Source of the DNA: an uncultured Alsobacter sp.
GTDB taxonomy: Bacteria > Pseudomonadota > Alphaproteobacteria > Rhizobiales > Beijerinckiaceae
Length of the DNA: 64,000 nucleotides
Assembly: GCF_945952055.1 (NCBI RefSeq)
Contig: NZ_CAMFHB010000002.1
Coordinates: 186,001-250,000, forward strand
Direction of reading: 5' to 3'
The notes beneath the pieces were generated by a model. The model had not been told where the DNA came from. It made no database searches and saw only the letters and a list, made by a program, of their open reading frames with translations. A program made the translations under genes and the position numbers. Of this stretch, positions 1 through 7,844 are shown in pieces (position 1 is the first letter of the stretch; every line of letters begins with the position of its first letter).

Positions 1-28
1 GCACACGATCAAGACGGGTTTGCGACAT
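1..28 (-). CDS. 5' end of an unidentified gene running off the left edge
   Basis: An ATG on the minus strand at 28-26 is preceded by a very strong Shine-Dalgarno run (GGAGGAGG, about 5 nt from the ATG) and opens a frame reading MSQTRLDRV before the window ends. The gene lies just downstream of the sugar-transporter ATPase gene in the same direction, so it may be a further member of that operon, although a stable hairpin separates them. Nine residues are too few to assign a family. Confidence 0.5.
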
Positions 29-117
29 CGCTTCCTCCTCCGACGTTGGTTCGGGCCCGCTGTCGCGCGGCCGGGGGTCGCGGGGACACGAGTGCCGCGC
101 GCCGCGCGCGTTGGTCG

Positions 118-158
118 TGACGGCAAGAATGCCGCGCGTCGCGCGCGGCTTGCCGTCA
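118..158 (-). terminator. GC-rich hairpin after the ATPase gene
   Basis: Outer arms TGACGGCAAG (118-127) and CTTGCCGTCA (149-158) pair perfectly, and inner arms CCGCGCG (132-138) and CGCGCGG (142-148) extend the stem. The hairpin begins on the stop codon of the ATPase gene. It has no T-tract, so it may slow or partly terminate transcription or protect the mRNA 3' end rather than be a full intrinsic terminator. The rest of 29-155 is GC-rich and featureless. Confidence 0.45.
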
Positions 159-1250
159 CTGCAGCAAGTGCCCCGTCTGCTTGTCGAACAGCCTGATGCT
201 GGTCGGCGCCATTGTGAACCGAAGAGGCTGGCCGGGGGAATAGGCGTGGATCGAGGGCGCCCGCGCGACGATCTGTCCTGACGGGAGGTCGAGCACGACG
301 AACGTCTCGGACCCCTGCGGCTCGGCCACGCGCACCACACCGCGCACGCTCATGGGCCCTGCCTGGTCGCTGTCCGAGCACAGCTGCAGCTCCTGGGGGC
401 GCACCCCGAGCGATACGGCCTGGCCGGGAGAGGCCATGGCCGGCATCCCGGAGCCCTGCGGTGCCTGCACCGCGCCGGCGTTGGGGCCGAAATCCAGCCC
501 TCCCGGCCCCACCGTGGCCTCGATCATGTTCATTTCGGGCGTGCCGATGAAGCGCGCGGTGAACACGTCGCCCGGCCGGTTGTAGAGCTCCATCGGCGTG
601 CCGACCTGGAGGATGTGGCCGTCCCGCATGACCACGATCCTGTCGGCGAGCGACATGGCTTCCACCTGATCGTGGGTCACGAAGACGACGGTGCGGCCGA
701 GCCGCTGGTGGAGTTGCTTGATCTCGAGCCGCATCTGCCCGCGCAGCTGCGCGTCGAGGTTGGACAGGGGCTCGTCGAACAGGAAGGCGACAGGGTCGCG
801 CACCATGGCCCGCCCGATGGCGACGCGCTGGCGCTGACCGCCGGACAAGGCCGCGGGGCGACGCTCGAGGTAGGGCTCCAGGCTCAGCATGCGGGCCGTC
901 TCGGCAATGCGGGCCTGCTTCTCGGCCTTGGACAGCTTCGACGTGTAAAGACCGAAGCCGATGTTCTGGGCCACCGTGAGGTGCGGGTAGATGGCGTAGT
1001 TCTGGAACACCATCGCGATGTTGCGATGCTTGGGCTCGCGCTCGTTCATCACCGCGCCGCCGATGCGCAGCGTGCCCGCGCTGATTTCCTCGAGCCCCGC
1101 GATCATGCGCAGCGTCGTCGACTTGCCGCAGCCCGACGGACCGACGAGCACCACGAATTCGCCGTCGGCGATCGACAGGTCGATGCCATGCACCGTCTCG
1201 ATGGGCCCGTAGCGCTTGACGACCTTCTGGAGTTCGATCGCGGCCATCAT
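156..1250 (-). CDS. Sugar ABC transporter ATPase, MalK/UgpC type
   Basis: Cytoplasmic ATPase energising a CUT1-type importer. It shows, in order, Walker A GPSGCGKST (about residue 39), Q-loop, signature LSGGQRQRVAIGRA, Walker B with FLFDEPLSNLD and the H-loop VTHD, then a C-terminal TOBE/MOI-type beta domain of about 120 residues. The length of 364 aa is usual for the family. Two ATG codons are adjacent: the first (1250) overlaps the lyase stop as ATGA, the second (1247) has better spacing from AAGGGGAG, so translation is coupled either way. It closes the run SBP, permease, permease, lyase, ATPase. MalK-type ATPases often serve several permease pairs, which matters because the importer at 46363-49420 has no ATPase of its own. 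The open frame continuing upstream to 2168 is a chance extension. Confidence 0.93.
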   Translation of the reverse strand: MMAAIELQKVVKRYGPIETVHGIDLSIADGEFVVLVGPSGCGKSTTLRMIAGLEEISAGTLRIGGAVMNEREPKHRNIAMVFQNYAIYPHLTVAQNIGFGLYTSKLSKAEKQARIAETARMLSLEPYLERRPAALSGGQRQRVAIGRAMVRDPVAFLFDEPLSNLDAQLRGQMRLEIKQLHQRLGRTVVFVTHDQVEAMSLADRIVVMRDGHILQVGTPMELYNRPGDVFTARFIGTPEMNMIEATVGPGGLDFGPNAGAVQAPQGSGMPAMASPGQAVSLGVRPQELQLCSDSDQAGPMSVRGVVRVAEPQGSETFVVLDLPSGQIVARAPSIHAYSPGQPLRFTMAPTSIRLFDKQTGHLLQ

Positions 1251-2755
1251 GCTCCCCTTGCGATTTCGTCGATCCTGGTGTCGAGGTCCCGCGCCGCGGC
1301 GGCCTCGAAGGCCGACCGCGACGCCGCGCGCTCGTGGAAGGCGTCCAGGGACGTCCGATAGCCGCGGATGGCCGCGTCGAGCGCCGCCGGGGCCGGCCCG
1401 CCGAAGCGGTCGCGGATCGCCACGAAGTGCTCCGGCGAAACCATGCTCGCGAACTCGCCCTGCCCGGCCCGCGGAGGCCGGCCGACATGCCGGGTGAACG
1501 ACTCGACGAACGGCGCGAAGCCGTCCCTGGGCAGATCGCCGCCGGTCGCGACGACCGCACGCGCGACGTCTGCCGCGATCTCGTGGCCCAGCCGGAACGA
1601 CAGGCCCTCGCTGCGCACCAGCCAGTCGGCGAGTTCGGTGATGGTCGCGCACGATCGGCTCAGATTGGCGGAGACCCTCTCCGGGTCGATCTGGCCGGCA
1701 CCCACAGTCGCGGTGAGCAGACCCAGCACGCGCTGGGCGACATCGAAGGCCTGGTATCCCATCTCCTGGGTCTCGGCCTCGCTGTCGGTCATGTCCGTGA
1801 ACGGCGTGTTGTGCATCACGTCGACCACCGCGCGAGCCCGGCCCACGGTCTGGCTCGCCAGATGGCGCAGATGCTCGAACGGCACGGGATTGCGCTTCTG
1901 CGGCATGATCGACGAAATCTGGACGAAGGCATTCGGCAGGTAGAGCTGCCCCACCTCGAAGCTCGACCAGAACTGGAAGTCCTGGATGGGGCGGCCGAGA
2001 TGCAGGAACAGGAGCGAGAGGGCGCTGTAGACAGAGGTCAGGTAGTCGGTGGCGGCAATGCAGGAATAGGCGTTCTGCAAGGGCGCGGCGAAGCCCAGCA
2101 GCTGCGCGACGCGGTGCCTGTCGATGGGAAAGCCCGAGGTGGTGATCGCCGCCGCGCCCATGGGGCACAGGTCCACGATGGTGCGCGCCGCCTCCAGCCT
2201 CTCCAGGTCGCGGATCAGCACCTCGATCACGGCGGCGAGGTAATGGCCGTGGGTCGTCGGCTGGGCCGGCTGCCCGTGGGTGTAGGCCACGATGAGGACG
2301 TCCCGGTCGCGCGCGGCGACGTCGATGAGCGTGCCGAGAAGCCCCCGTCCCGCCTGCAGCAGGGCGTCGATCCTCGGCTTCAGCCCGAGCTTGAGAAAGG
2401 TGTGGTCGATGTCGTTGCGGGAGCGGGCCGTATGGAGGCGTCCTCCCACGTCGGGGCCGGCCCGATGCTTGAGCTCCCGCTCGCGATGGAAGAAGTAGTC
2501 CTCCACGTCGCCGCCATAGGTCAGGCTGCCGGGGTCGATCTCGCGGTCCATCGCGACGAGGGCTCGCGCGATCGCGGCGCCCTGCGCGGCGTCCAGGATG
2601 CCGGTCTCCACGAGCATCACGAGATGCGCCCGGTCGATGCGGGCGAGCGCCGCGGCGTGATGGTGGGTGGCGCCGTCGAAGAGGGGCTTCAGCACGGTGG
2701 CGCGATAGACCGGATCGGGAAAGACGGAGCGGTCGTTGGCCTGCAGGATGCTCAT
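1247..2755 (-). CDS. Argininosuccinate-lyase-like enzyme (fumarase/aspartase superfamily)
   Basis: A 502-aa homotetrameric-type lyase expected to cleave a C-N bond by beta-elimination, releasing fumarate or a related unsaturated acid. Visible are the superfamily signature SSIMPQKRNP (GSSxMPxKxNP loop), the AYTHGQPAQP segment matching the GYTHLQxAQP region that carries a catalytic His, and an RSRND segment. In true argininosuccinate lyases RSRND is followed by Q; here it is RSRNDID, and the residues after the signature (VPFEHLR) also differ from the usual xxLELIR. The gene sits between sugar-type permease and ATPase genes (5 bp after one, ATGA overlap with the other), not with arginine genes. 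I infer a side-chain-modified substrate imported by this transporter rather than arginine synthesis, comparable to the known EDDS-lyase branch, but the substrate is unknown. Confidence 0.82.
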   Translation of the reverse strand: MSILQANDRSVFPDPVYRATVLKPLFDGATHHHAAALARIDRAHLVMLVETGILDAAQGAAIARALVAMDREIDPGSLTYGGDVEDYFFHRERELKHRAGPDVGGRLHTARSRNDIDHTFLKLGLKPRIDALLQAGRGLLGTLIDVAARDRDVLIVAYTHGQPAQPTTHGHYLAAVIEVLIRDLERLEAARTIVDLCPMGAAAITTSGFPIDRHRVAQLLGFAAPLQNAYSCIAATDYLTSVYSALSLLFLHLGRPIQDFQFWSSFEVGQLYLPNAFVQISSIMPQKRNPVPFEHLRHLASQTVGRARAVVDVMHNTPFTDMTDSEAETQEMGYQAFDVAQRVLGLLTATVGAGQIDPERVSANLSRSCATITELADWLVRSEGLSFRLGHEIAADVARAVVATGGDLPRDGFAPFVESFTRHVGRPPRAGQGEFASMVSPEHFVAIRDRFGGPAPAALDAAIRGYRTSLDAFHERAASRSAFEAAAARDLDTRIDEIARGA

Positions 2756-2760
2756 GGCGA

Positions 2761-3609
2761 TCAGCCCTTCACGCCGGCGAGCATGACGCCGCGGACGATG
2801 TAGCGTTGGAAGAAGAGGAAGATGAGCAGCGTGGGAACGGTGGCGAGCGCGGCGCCCGTCATGATCAGTTCCCACTGGATGGATTGCTCCACCGCGAAGC
2901 TCGAGAGACCGACCGGGAGCGTGTAGAGCGTCTGGTCCGTGGTCACGATCAGCGGCCAGAAGAAGGCCGTCCAGTTGCCGAGAAAGGTGAAGATGGCGAG
3001 CGCCGAGAGCGCCGGCGTCACCAGCGGCAGGGCGACCTTCCACCAGATGGCGAACTCGTTCAGACCATCGATGCGCGCGGCTTCGAGGAAGTCGTCGGGG
3101 ACCGTCTCGAAGAACTGCTTCATCAGGAAGACGCCGAAGGCCGTCATCATCCCCGGGAACATGATGCCCCAGTAGGTGTCGAGCCAACCGAACTTGCTGG
3201 CCATGAGGTACCAGGGAATGACGAGCATTTCGGTTGGGATCATCAGGGTCGACAGGATGGCGAGGAACACCGCCTGTCGGCCCGGGAAGCGGAACTTGGC
3301 CAGCGTGTAGGCGATGAGGCTGTCGAAGAAGACGCAGGACAGCGTGACCACCGTGGCCACCAGCACCGAGTTGAAGAACCAGCGCGCGAAGCGACCGTCG
3401 CCCAGGACCTTGACGTAGTTCTCCCACGTCGGATGGAGCGGCACGAGACGCAGGTCGTAGACCTGGCCCGCCGACTTCAGCGACGTCGAGAACATGAACA
3501 ACAGCGGCGTCACCATGACCACGCCGCCCAGGAAGAGCACGGTCCATGCGGCGATCCGGCCTGGACGCACCGATGCGAAGCGGGCCGGCGGGGTTGCGCG
3601 CGGGTCCAT
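2761..3609 (-). CDS. Sugar ABC transporter permease, MalG type
   Basis: Inner-membrane permease of 282 aa with six hydrophobic segments; the first begins near residue 20. The cytoplasmic EAA loop EAARIDGLNEFAIWWKVALP (about residues 190-210) docks with the ATPase. The C-terminus RYIVRGVMLAGVKG is the standard ending of CUT1 second permeases. It starts 1 bp from the upstream permease stop and is followed after 5 bp by the lyase gene, so it is a middle gene of the LacI-controlled operon. It forms a heterodimer with the product of 3611-4540. Substrate specificity cannot be read from the permease. Confidence 0.93.
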   Translation of the reverse strand: MDPRATPPARFASVRPGRIAAWTVLFLGGVVMVTPLLFMFSTSLKSAGQVYDLRLVPLHPTWENYVKVLGDGRFARWFFNSVLVATVVTLSCVFFDSLIAYTLAKFRFPGRQAVFLAILSTLMIPTEMLVIPWYLMASKFGWLDTYWGIMFPGMMTAFGVFLMKQFFETVPDDFLEAARIDGLNEFAIWWKVALPLVTPALSALAIFTFLGNWTAFFWPLIVTTDQTLYTLPVGLSSFAVEQSIQWELIMTGAALATVPTLLIFLFFQRYIVRGVMLAGVKG

Positions 3610-3610
3610 C

Positions 3611-4540
3611 TCAGCGGCTCCTCAGGATCCAGAGTTGCGCCATGGAAATCGTGAACAGGATGGTGAAGAGCACCACCGTCTGCGCGGCGGCGTAGCCCAT
3701 CTGGTAGGACGAGAACGCCGTCTGGTAGATCATCAGCACCAGCGGCTTGGTCGAGTTCAGCGGTCCGCCGGGATCGTTGCTGGTCATGTTGTAGACCTGG
3801 TCGAAGATCCGCAGGAACCCGATCGACGAGAAGACGACGAGGAACACGGTCGTGGGCTTCAGCAGCGGAATGGTGATGCGGGTGAGGATGGCGCCCTCCC
3901 CCAGGCCGTCGACCCGGGCGGCCTCGTAGTAGCTGACCGGAATGGCCCGCAGCCCGGCCAGGAAGATGATGATCTGGAAGCCGAGATGGGCCCAGATCGA
4001 CGTCACCATGATGGCCGGGAGCGCCTGGTCCACCGAGCGCAGGAACGGCTGGGCCGGGATGCCGGCCCAGGCCAGGAGGCTGTTGATCACCCCGATGGGC
4101 GGCGGCTGGTAGAACCAGCGCCAGACCCAGGCCATGGCCGCGGCGGTGGTGAGATAGGGCAGAAAGTAGAGCGCGCGGATGAAGCCGTGCAGAACCGTGA
4201 CGCGGTCCAGGTAATAGGCGATGGCGAAGGACAGGACGATCGCGATGGGCGTCCCAAGAATAAGGTAGGCGAACGTGTTGCGGAAGACCTGCCAGAAGGC
4301 GGGATCGGCAAAGAGCCGCCTGTAGTTGTCGAGCCCCACGTATTTCGCGGGATTGAGCAGATCCCAATCGGTCGTGGACAGATAGAACGCCTCCAGCGTC
4401 GGGTAGAAGCGTACGACGGTGAAGAACAGGAGCGGCACGGCGAGGAAGGCCCAGGCCCAGACGACGCGCTTCGCCGACATGGACAGCCGCCCCCACAGCC
4501 CGGTGCGTCCCTCGGTCTCATTCACGGTTGCATCGGTCAT
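3611..4540 (-). CDS. Sugar ABC transporter permease, MalF type
   Basis: Inner-membrane permease of 309 aa with an N-terminal cytoplasmic stretch, a first membrane segment near residues 27-47, and the EAA loop EAARVDGLGEGAILTRITIP (about residues 205-225). The PxxGxxNSLL periplasmic region and the QVYNMTSNDPGGP segment are typical of CUT1 first permeases. It partners the MalG-type permease immediately downstream. A 111-bp gap with a strong hairpin separates it from the binding-protein gene. Confidence 0.93.
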   Translation of the reverse strand: MTDATVNETEGRTGLWGRLSMSAKRVVWAWAFLAVPLLFFTVVRFYPTLEAFYLSTTDWDLLNPAKYVGLDNYRRLFADPAFWQVFRNTFAYLILGTPIAIVLSFAIAYYLDRVTVLHGFIRALYFLPYLTTAAAMAWVWRWFYQPPPIGVINSLLAWAGIPAQPFLRSVDQALPAIMVTSIWAHLGFQIIIFLAGLRAIPVSYYEAARVDGLGEGAILTRITIPLLKPTTVFLVVFSSIGFLRIFDQVYNMTSNDPGGPLNSTKPLVLMIYQTAFSSYQMGYAAAQTVVLFTILFTISMAQLWILRSR

Positions 4541-4577
4541 GGGTCCTCCGGGCCATCCGCAGCCTCGGGCCGCGCCT

Positions 4578-4623
4578 GGCGAAGGACGCCTGCGTGCCCG
4601 GGGGCAGGCTCGCGTCCTTCGCC
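4578..4623 (-). other. Stable intergenic hairpin between binding-protein and permease genes
   Basis: Arms GGCGAAGGACG (4578-4588) and CGTCCTTCGCC (4613-4623) pair perfectly, and CCTGC/GCAGG inside adds five more pairs. There is no T-tract. Such hairpins after malE-like genes are known to stabilise the upstream mRNA and lower expression of distal permease genes; that role is inferred here. Similar hairpins sit at 42366-42387 and 47641-47671. Confidence 0.6.
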
Positions 4624-4651
4624 GACTGACTGACGGGACGATCGCCCGTCG

Positions 4652-5929
4652 TTACTTGCCCTTCGCCTTGTCGAGGACGGCCTGCTCACGCTCGGCCGCG
4701 GCCTTGACGGCGTCGGCGACGGGCGTGTCCTTCAGAAGCACGGAGTTGATCATGTCGATCGACACCTGCCGCTGCGCCAGCTCGTCCGTCATCGGCGGGG
4801 TGGCTGCATAGTCGAGAGCGCGGATGAAGGGGCCGTAGATCGGGTCCTTGATGTTCTCCTCGGTCAGCGCGACGCGGCGACGCGCCGGCAGCTCGCCCAC
4901 CTTCTCCAGCCAGATGGTCATGGCCTTGGGCGAGGAGACGTAGGCCAGGAATTTCTCCGCCGCGGCGAGTTTCTCGCCCGTCGCCGAGGCGCCGATGGCG
5001 TTGGCGAAGTAGCTGCCGAAATTGGCCCTCTTGCCGTCCTGGCTGGGCAGTTCGGTGACGCCCCAGGTGAAGGTCTTGATGGTCTTGTACGACGCGATGC
5101 GGAACGTGCCGTCGACGACCATGCCGGCGAGCCCGGCGCGGAAGGCCGCCTGCCCCTCGTCCATGAAGCTCTCCTGGCCCACTTTGTGGACCTTCTGGAA
5201 GCTGGTGTAGAACGTGAGCGCCTTTCGCCCCGCCTCGCTGTCGTAGGCGACCTTGCTGCCGTCGGCCGAGTAGGACTCGCCGCCGAACTGGCGCACCAGG
5301 ATCTCACGCCACCAGTTGTGGTCCTGCCGGGCGATGTCGAGCGCCATGCCGACCTGCTGGTAGTTCCCGGCGCCATCGCGAACGGTCATCGCCTTGGCGG
5401 CGGCGACCATCTCGTCCAGGGTCTGCGGCGGCTTCTCCGGGTCCAGGCCTGCCTTCTTGAACAAGTCCTTGTTGTAGAAGAGCGCCATCGTCCGCACGGC
5501 CGTGGGCAGGCCGTAGTACTGGCCGTTGCGCTTCATGGCCGTGACGATGGGGAAGAACTCGCTCTCGATCTCGGCGGCCTTGAAGACCTCGGGCGAGAGG
5601 GGTTGCACCAGCTTGCCGGCGATGAAGGTGTCGAGCCAGCCGTAGAAGAGCTGCATCACCTCCGGGCTGCGGCCGGCCGCGCGCGCCGCGATCAGGCGCG
5701 TCTGGTAGTCGGCGTAGGGGAATGTCACCTGCTTGACGGTGATGCCGGGGTTCTCGGCCTCGAAGGCCTTGATCACCTCGGTCATGGCCTGGACGCGCGT
5801 GTCGAAGACATACTGCCAGTACTGGATCTCGACGGCGGCGGCCGGACCGGCCGACAGCGCCAGCGCTCCGGCGAAGAGCCCGCCGGCGAGAGTGCGCAGA
5901 GACCGGGCGAACTTCGGGAGAAGCGGCAT
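4652..5929 (-). CDS. Sugar ABC transporter solute-binding protein
   Basis: Periplasmic binding protein of 425 aa, SBP_bac_1 (MalE/UgpB-like) family. The signal peptide runs to about residue 32 (a charged start, a hydrophobic core, cleavage near AAA-VEIQYW). The YFNKDLFKKAGLD-like segment (here ALFYNKDLFKKAGLDPEKPP) and the following TLDEMVAAAKAM helix are hallmarks of this family. The start is well supported by AGGAGG eight nucleotides upstream. It is the first gene of the operon and the LacI-type operator lies 27 bp upstream, so it should be induced by the imported compound. Confidence 0.94.
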   Translation of the reverse strand: MPLLPKFARSLRTLAGGLFAGALALSAGPAAAVEIQYWQYVFDTRVQAMTEVIKAFEAENPGITVKQVTFPYADYQTRLIAARAAGRSPEVMQLFYGWLDTFIAGKLVQPLSPEVFKAAEIESEFFPIVTAMKRNGQYYGLPTAVRTMALFYNKDLFKKAGLDPEKPPQTLDEMVAAAKAMTVRDGAGNYQQVGMALDIARQDHNWWREILVRQFGGESYSADGSKVAYDSEAGRKALTFYTSFQKVHKVGQESFMDEGQAAFRAGLAGMVVDGTFRIASYKTIKTFTWGVTELPSQDGKRANFGSYFANAIGASATGEKLAAAEKFLAYVSSPKAMTIWLEKVGELPARRRVALTEENIKDPIYGPFIRALDYAATPPMTDELAQRQVSIDMINSVLLKDTPVADAVKAAAEREQAVLDKAKGK

Positions 5930-5955
5930 CGGGCATTCCTCCTGGTTGACTGATG

Positions 5956-5977
5956 TTTATGCAAGCGCTTGCGTAAA
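5956..5977. promoter_or_regulatory. LacI-family operator
   Basis: A 22-bp inverted repeat centred on 5966/5967, with the perfect core GCAAGCGCTTGC and outer TTTA/TAAA, only one mismatched pair. It lies between the divergent binding-protein and lacI genes, where a repressor could control the transporter operon and itself. The CG-centred CAAGCGCTTG core is the classic LacI/GalR-family site. Confidence 0.85.
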
Positions 5978-6073
5978 CGGTCATGCCAAGGTTGTCAAAT
6001 CGCGGCGGCCCGGGATAAGGTCTCCGCATTCGAATTGCGGCCAAGACCAAGTCTGCAATGGATTTGAGACGAG

Positions 6074-7141
6074 ATGAGTACAACACCCACCAAGGGCCTT
6101 TTGCCCGACAAGCGCTTGCACAAAGGGGCTGATCTCAAGTCGCTCGCCATCCAGCTCGGCTTGTCGCAATCCACCGTCAGCCGGGCGCTTCGTGGCCATC
6201 ACGCGATTCCGGAGAGCACGCGCCGGCGGGTCGAGGCCGCGGCCGAGGCGGCGGGCTATCGGCCCAACGCCAGGGCGCGCAGCCTGGCGATCGGACGGGC
6301 CGAGACGATCGGCCTCGTCTTCCCGCTGGAGAGACTGCAGCTTCCCGAGACCAACTTCGTGGACGTGCTCGCCGGCATCTCGACCGTCGTCACGCAGCGC
6401 AACTACTCGCTGTTGCTCTCGCCGTTCAGGGACGACGAGGTGGCCGTCCTGGGCAAGCTCGCCTCGTCCAAGTCGGTGGACGGGGTCATCATCACCCGCC
6501 CTCTCGTCGTCGACCCGCGCATTGCGCTCCTGAACCAGCTCGGCCTGACCTTCGTGCTGCACGGACGCACCGAGGTGCAGGAGCCCTACAGTTTCGTCGA
6601 CACCGACAACGACGCGTCCTTCGAGCGATTGACCGGCCTCCTGCTCGACTACGGCCATCGGGACATCGTGGCGGTGAACGGTCTTTCGCACTTCCGCTAC
6701 GCGGCGGCCCGGGCGGCCGCGTTCCATCGTGCATTCAGCGCGAGAGGCCTCGAGGCTCCGACCGAAGCGGTCGAGTTCGTGTCGATGACCGAGGCGACCG
6801 GCTTCGAGACCGCCATGCGGCATCTGGCGGCGCCCGTGCGTCCCACGGCCTTCGTCTGCGGCTCGGTCTTCCAGGCGCGCGGCGTCTACCGCGCCGCGGC
6901 CGCCTGCGGCCTCACGGTGGGTCGCGACCTTTCCGTGGTAGCCCATGACGACGGCGTGCGCGGTTGCCAGGCCACCGACCTGACGCCCGCGCTGACCGCG
7001 ACGACCACCCCGATCAGCGCCTCCGGCGAGGGGCTGGCCGGGATGCTCATCGACCTGGTCGAGGGGCGGATCAAGGGCCCCGTGGGCCGGATCCTGCCCT
7101 TCGACCTCATCCTGCGCGACTCCGTGCACGTGGTGCGGTAG
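6074..7141 (+). CDS. LacI-family transcriptional regulator
   Basis: A 355-aa repressor. The N-terminal helix-turn-helix and hinge helix (about residues 21-70) include LKSLAIQLGLSQSTVSRALRG and the minor-groove hinge GYRPNARARSLAIG; the rest is a periplasmic-binding-protein-like effector and dimerisation domain with the DNDASFERLTGLLLDYGHRDI stretch. About 20 extra residues precede the usual start. It is transcribed divergently from the sugar ABC operon and an operator lies between them, so it most likely represses that operon until the imported sugar or a derivative binds. A second operator core lies inside its first codons. Confidence 0.93.
   Translation: MSTTPTKGLLPDKRLHKGADLKSLAIQLGLSQSTVSRALRGHHAIPESTRRRVEAAAEAAGYRPNARARSLAIGRAETIGLVFPLERLQLPETNFVDVLAGISTVVTQRNYSLLLSPFRDDEVAVLGKLASSKSVDGVIITRPLVVDPRIALLNQLGLTFVLHGRTEVQEPYSFVDTDNDASFERLTGLLLDYGHRDIVAVNGLSHFRYAAARAAAFHRAFSARGLEAPTEAVEFVSMTEATGFETAMRHLAAPVRPTAFVCGSVFQARGVYRAAAACGLTVGRDLSVVAHDDGVRGCQATDLTPALTATTTPISASGEGLAGMLIDLVEGRIKGPVGRILPFDLILRDSVHVVR
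6109..6118. promoter_or_regulatory. Possible second LacI operator inside the lacI coding start
   Basis: The 10-bp palindrome CAAGCGCTTG recurs exactly, within codons for Lys-Arg-Leu of the regulator. Its centre is 147 bp from the centre of the main operator, close to 14 helical turns, which would suit repressor looping or autoregulation. It lacks the outer TTTA/TAAA, and three coding codons can give this string by chance. Confidence 0.4.
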
Positions 7142-7189
7142 GCCCCGGCCGCCGCCCGCCGCAGAGCGTTGGGCCGGCTGGACAGCCGA

Positions 7190-7666
7190 TCAAACCAGTC
7201 CCGCCTTGTCGAGCCCATAGAGCTTGTCGGTGGAGCCCGGCTCGGCCCGGAATGCGACGCTGGCACGGTTCCAGGCGTTGATCGTCATGACCGCGTAGGT
7301 GAGGTCGGCGAGTTCCTTGTCCGAGAATTCGTCGCGCACTCTGGCGTAGAGATCGTCCGGGACGCCCTTCGCCGGCAGGTGCGTCACGGCCTCCGTCCAG
7401 GCGAGCGCCGCCCGCTCGCGGGCGGAAAAGAGCGGCGACTCGTGCCAGACGGCGACGTGGTGGAGCCGCAATTCGCGCTCACCGTGGAGCCGCGCCTCCT
7501 TCACGTGCATGTCGACGCAGAAGGCGCAGCCGTTGAGCTGAGACGCGCGGATCTCGACAAGGCTGAAGAGTGTGGGCTCGACGGCCTTCTTGACCGCCAT
7601 GGAGAGGTCGGCGAGCGTCCTGAAGAGCTCGGGCGACTGCTGGGCATGGTTGAGGCGCTGGATCAT
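7190..7666 (-). CDS. Carboxymuconolactone decarboxylase/AhpD-like protein
   Basis: A 158-aa all-alpha protein of the CMD/AhpD family. The redox motif CAFC with downstream His (Cys47, Cys50, His54) fits the alkylhydroperoxidase AhpD core ExxxxxCxxCxxxH. The start at 7666 has GGGAGA seven nucleotides upstream; a longer frame upstream would read through the promoter. It is divergent from an ECF41 sigma factor, and CMD-family genes are the known usual targets of ECF41 factors. Its promoter matches that family's motif (7708-7734). The physiological substrate, perhaps an organic peroxide or small electrophile, is not known for these partners. Confidence 0.9.
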   Translation of the reverse strand: MIQRLNHAQQSPELFRTLADLSMAVKKAVEPTLFSLVEIRASQLNGCAFCVDMHVKEARLHGERELRLHHVAVWHESPLFSARERAALAWTEAVTHLPAKGVPDDLYARVRDEFSDKELADLTYAVMTINAWNRASVAFRAEPGSTDKLYGLDKAGLV

Positions 7667-7707
7667 CGTGGTCTCCCGTGAGCACAGAATGGGTCTGCTC
7701 GAGACGA

Positions 7708-7734
7708 GACGATGGGCAGGCGAACGATGTGACG
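7708..7734 (-). promoter_or_regulatory. ECF41-type promoter for the CMD gene
   Basis: On the minus strand the sequence reads CGTCACA, 16 nt, CGTC: one mismatch from the ECF41 promoter consensus TGTCACA-N16-CGTC as I recall it. The -10 element is 42 bp upstream of the CMD start codon. Confidence 0.75.
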
Positions 7735-7767
7735 CGGAGCCGACATGACGGGACCGCGCAGCCTCGA

Positions 7768-7794
7768 TGTCACATCGGCGACCGCGATCTCGTC
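7768..7794 (+). promoter_or_regulatory. ECF41-type autoregulatory promoter
   Basis: TGTCACA (7768-7774), exactly 16 nt, then CGTC (7791-7794): a perfect match to the ECF41 consensus. It lies 51 bp upstream of the sigma-factor ATG, so the sigma factor most likely drives its own synthesis. It also excludes the in-frame ATG at 7767 as a start codon. Confidence 0.82.
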
Positions 7795-7844
7795 GATCGG
7801 TCGGCAGGCCCGTGGGGGGCCGCCCGCCGAACGAGAGATGTGCC

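Noticed and set aside
1251..2168. Upstream extension of the MalK-type ATPase
   Set aside because: The added sequence lies antisense-like within the lyase gene and lacks similarity to any ATPase N-terminus; the true start overlaps the lyase stop.
7767..7844. Earlier ATG for the ECF41 sigma factor
   Set aside because: It lies inside the -35/-10 promoter of the gene, and the added residues are not sigma-factor-like.
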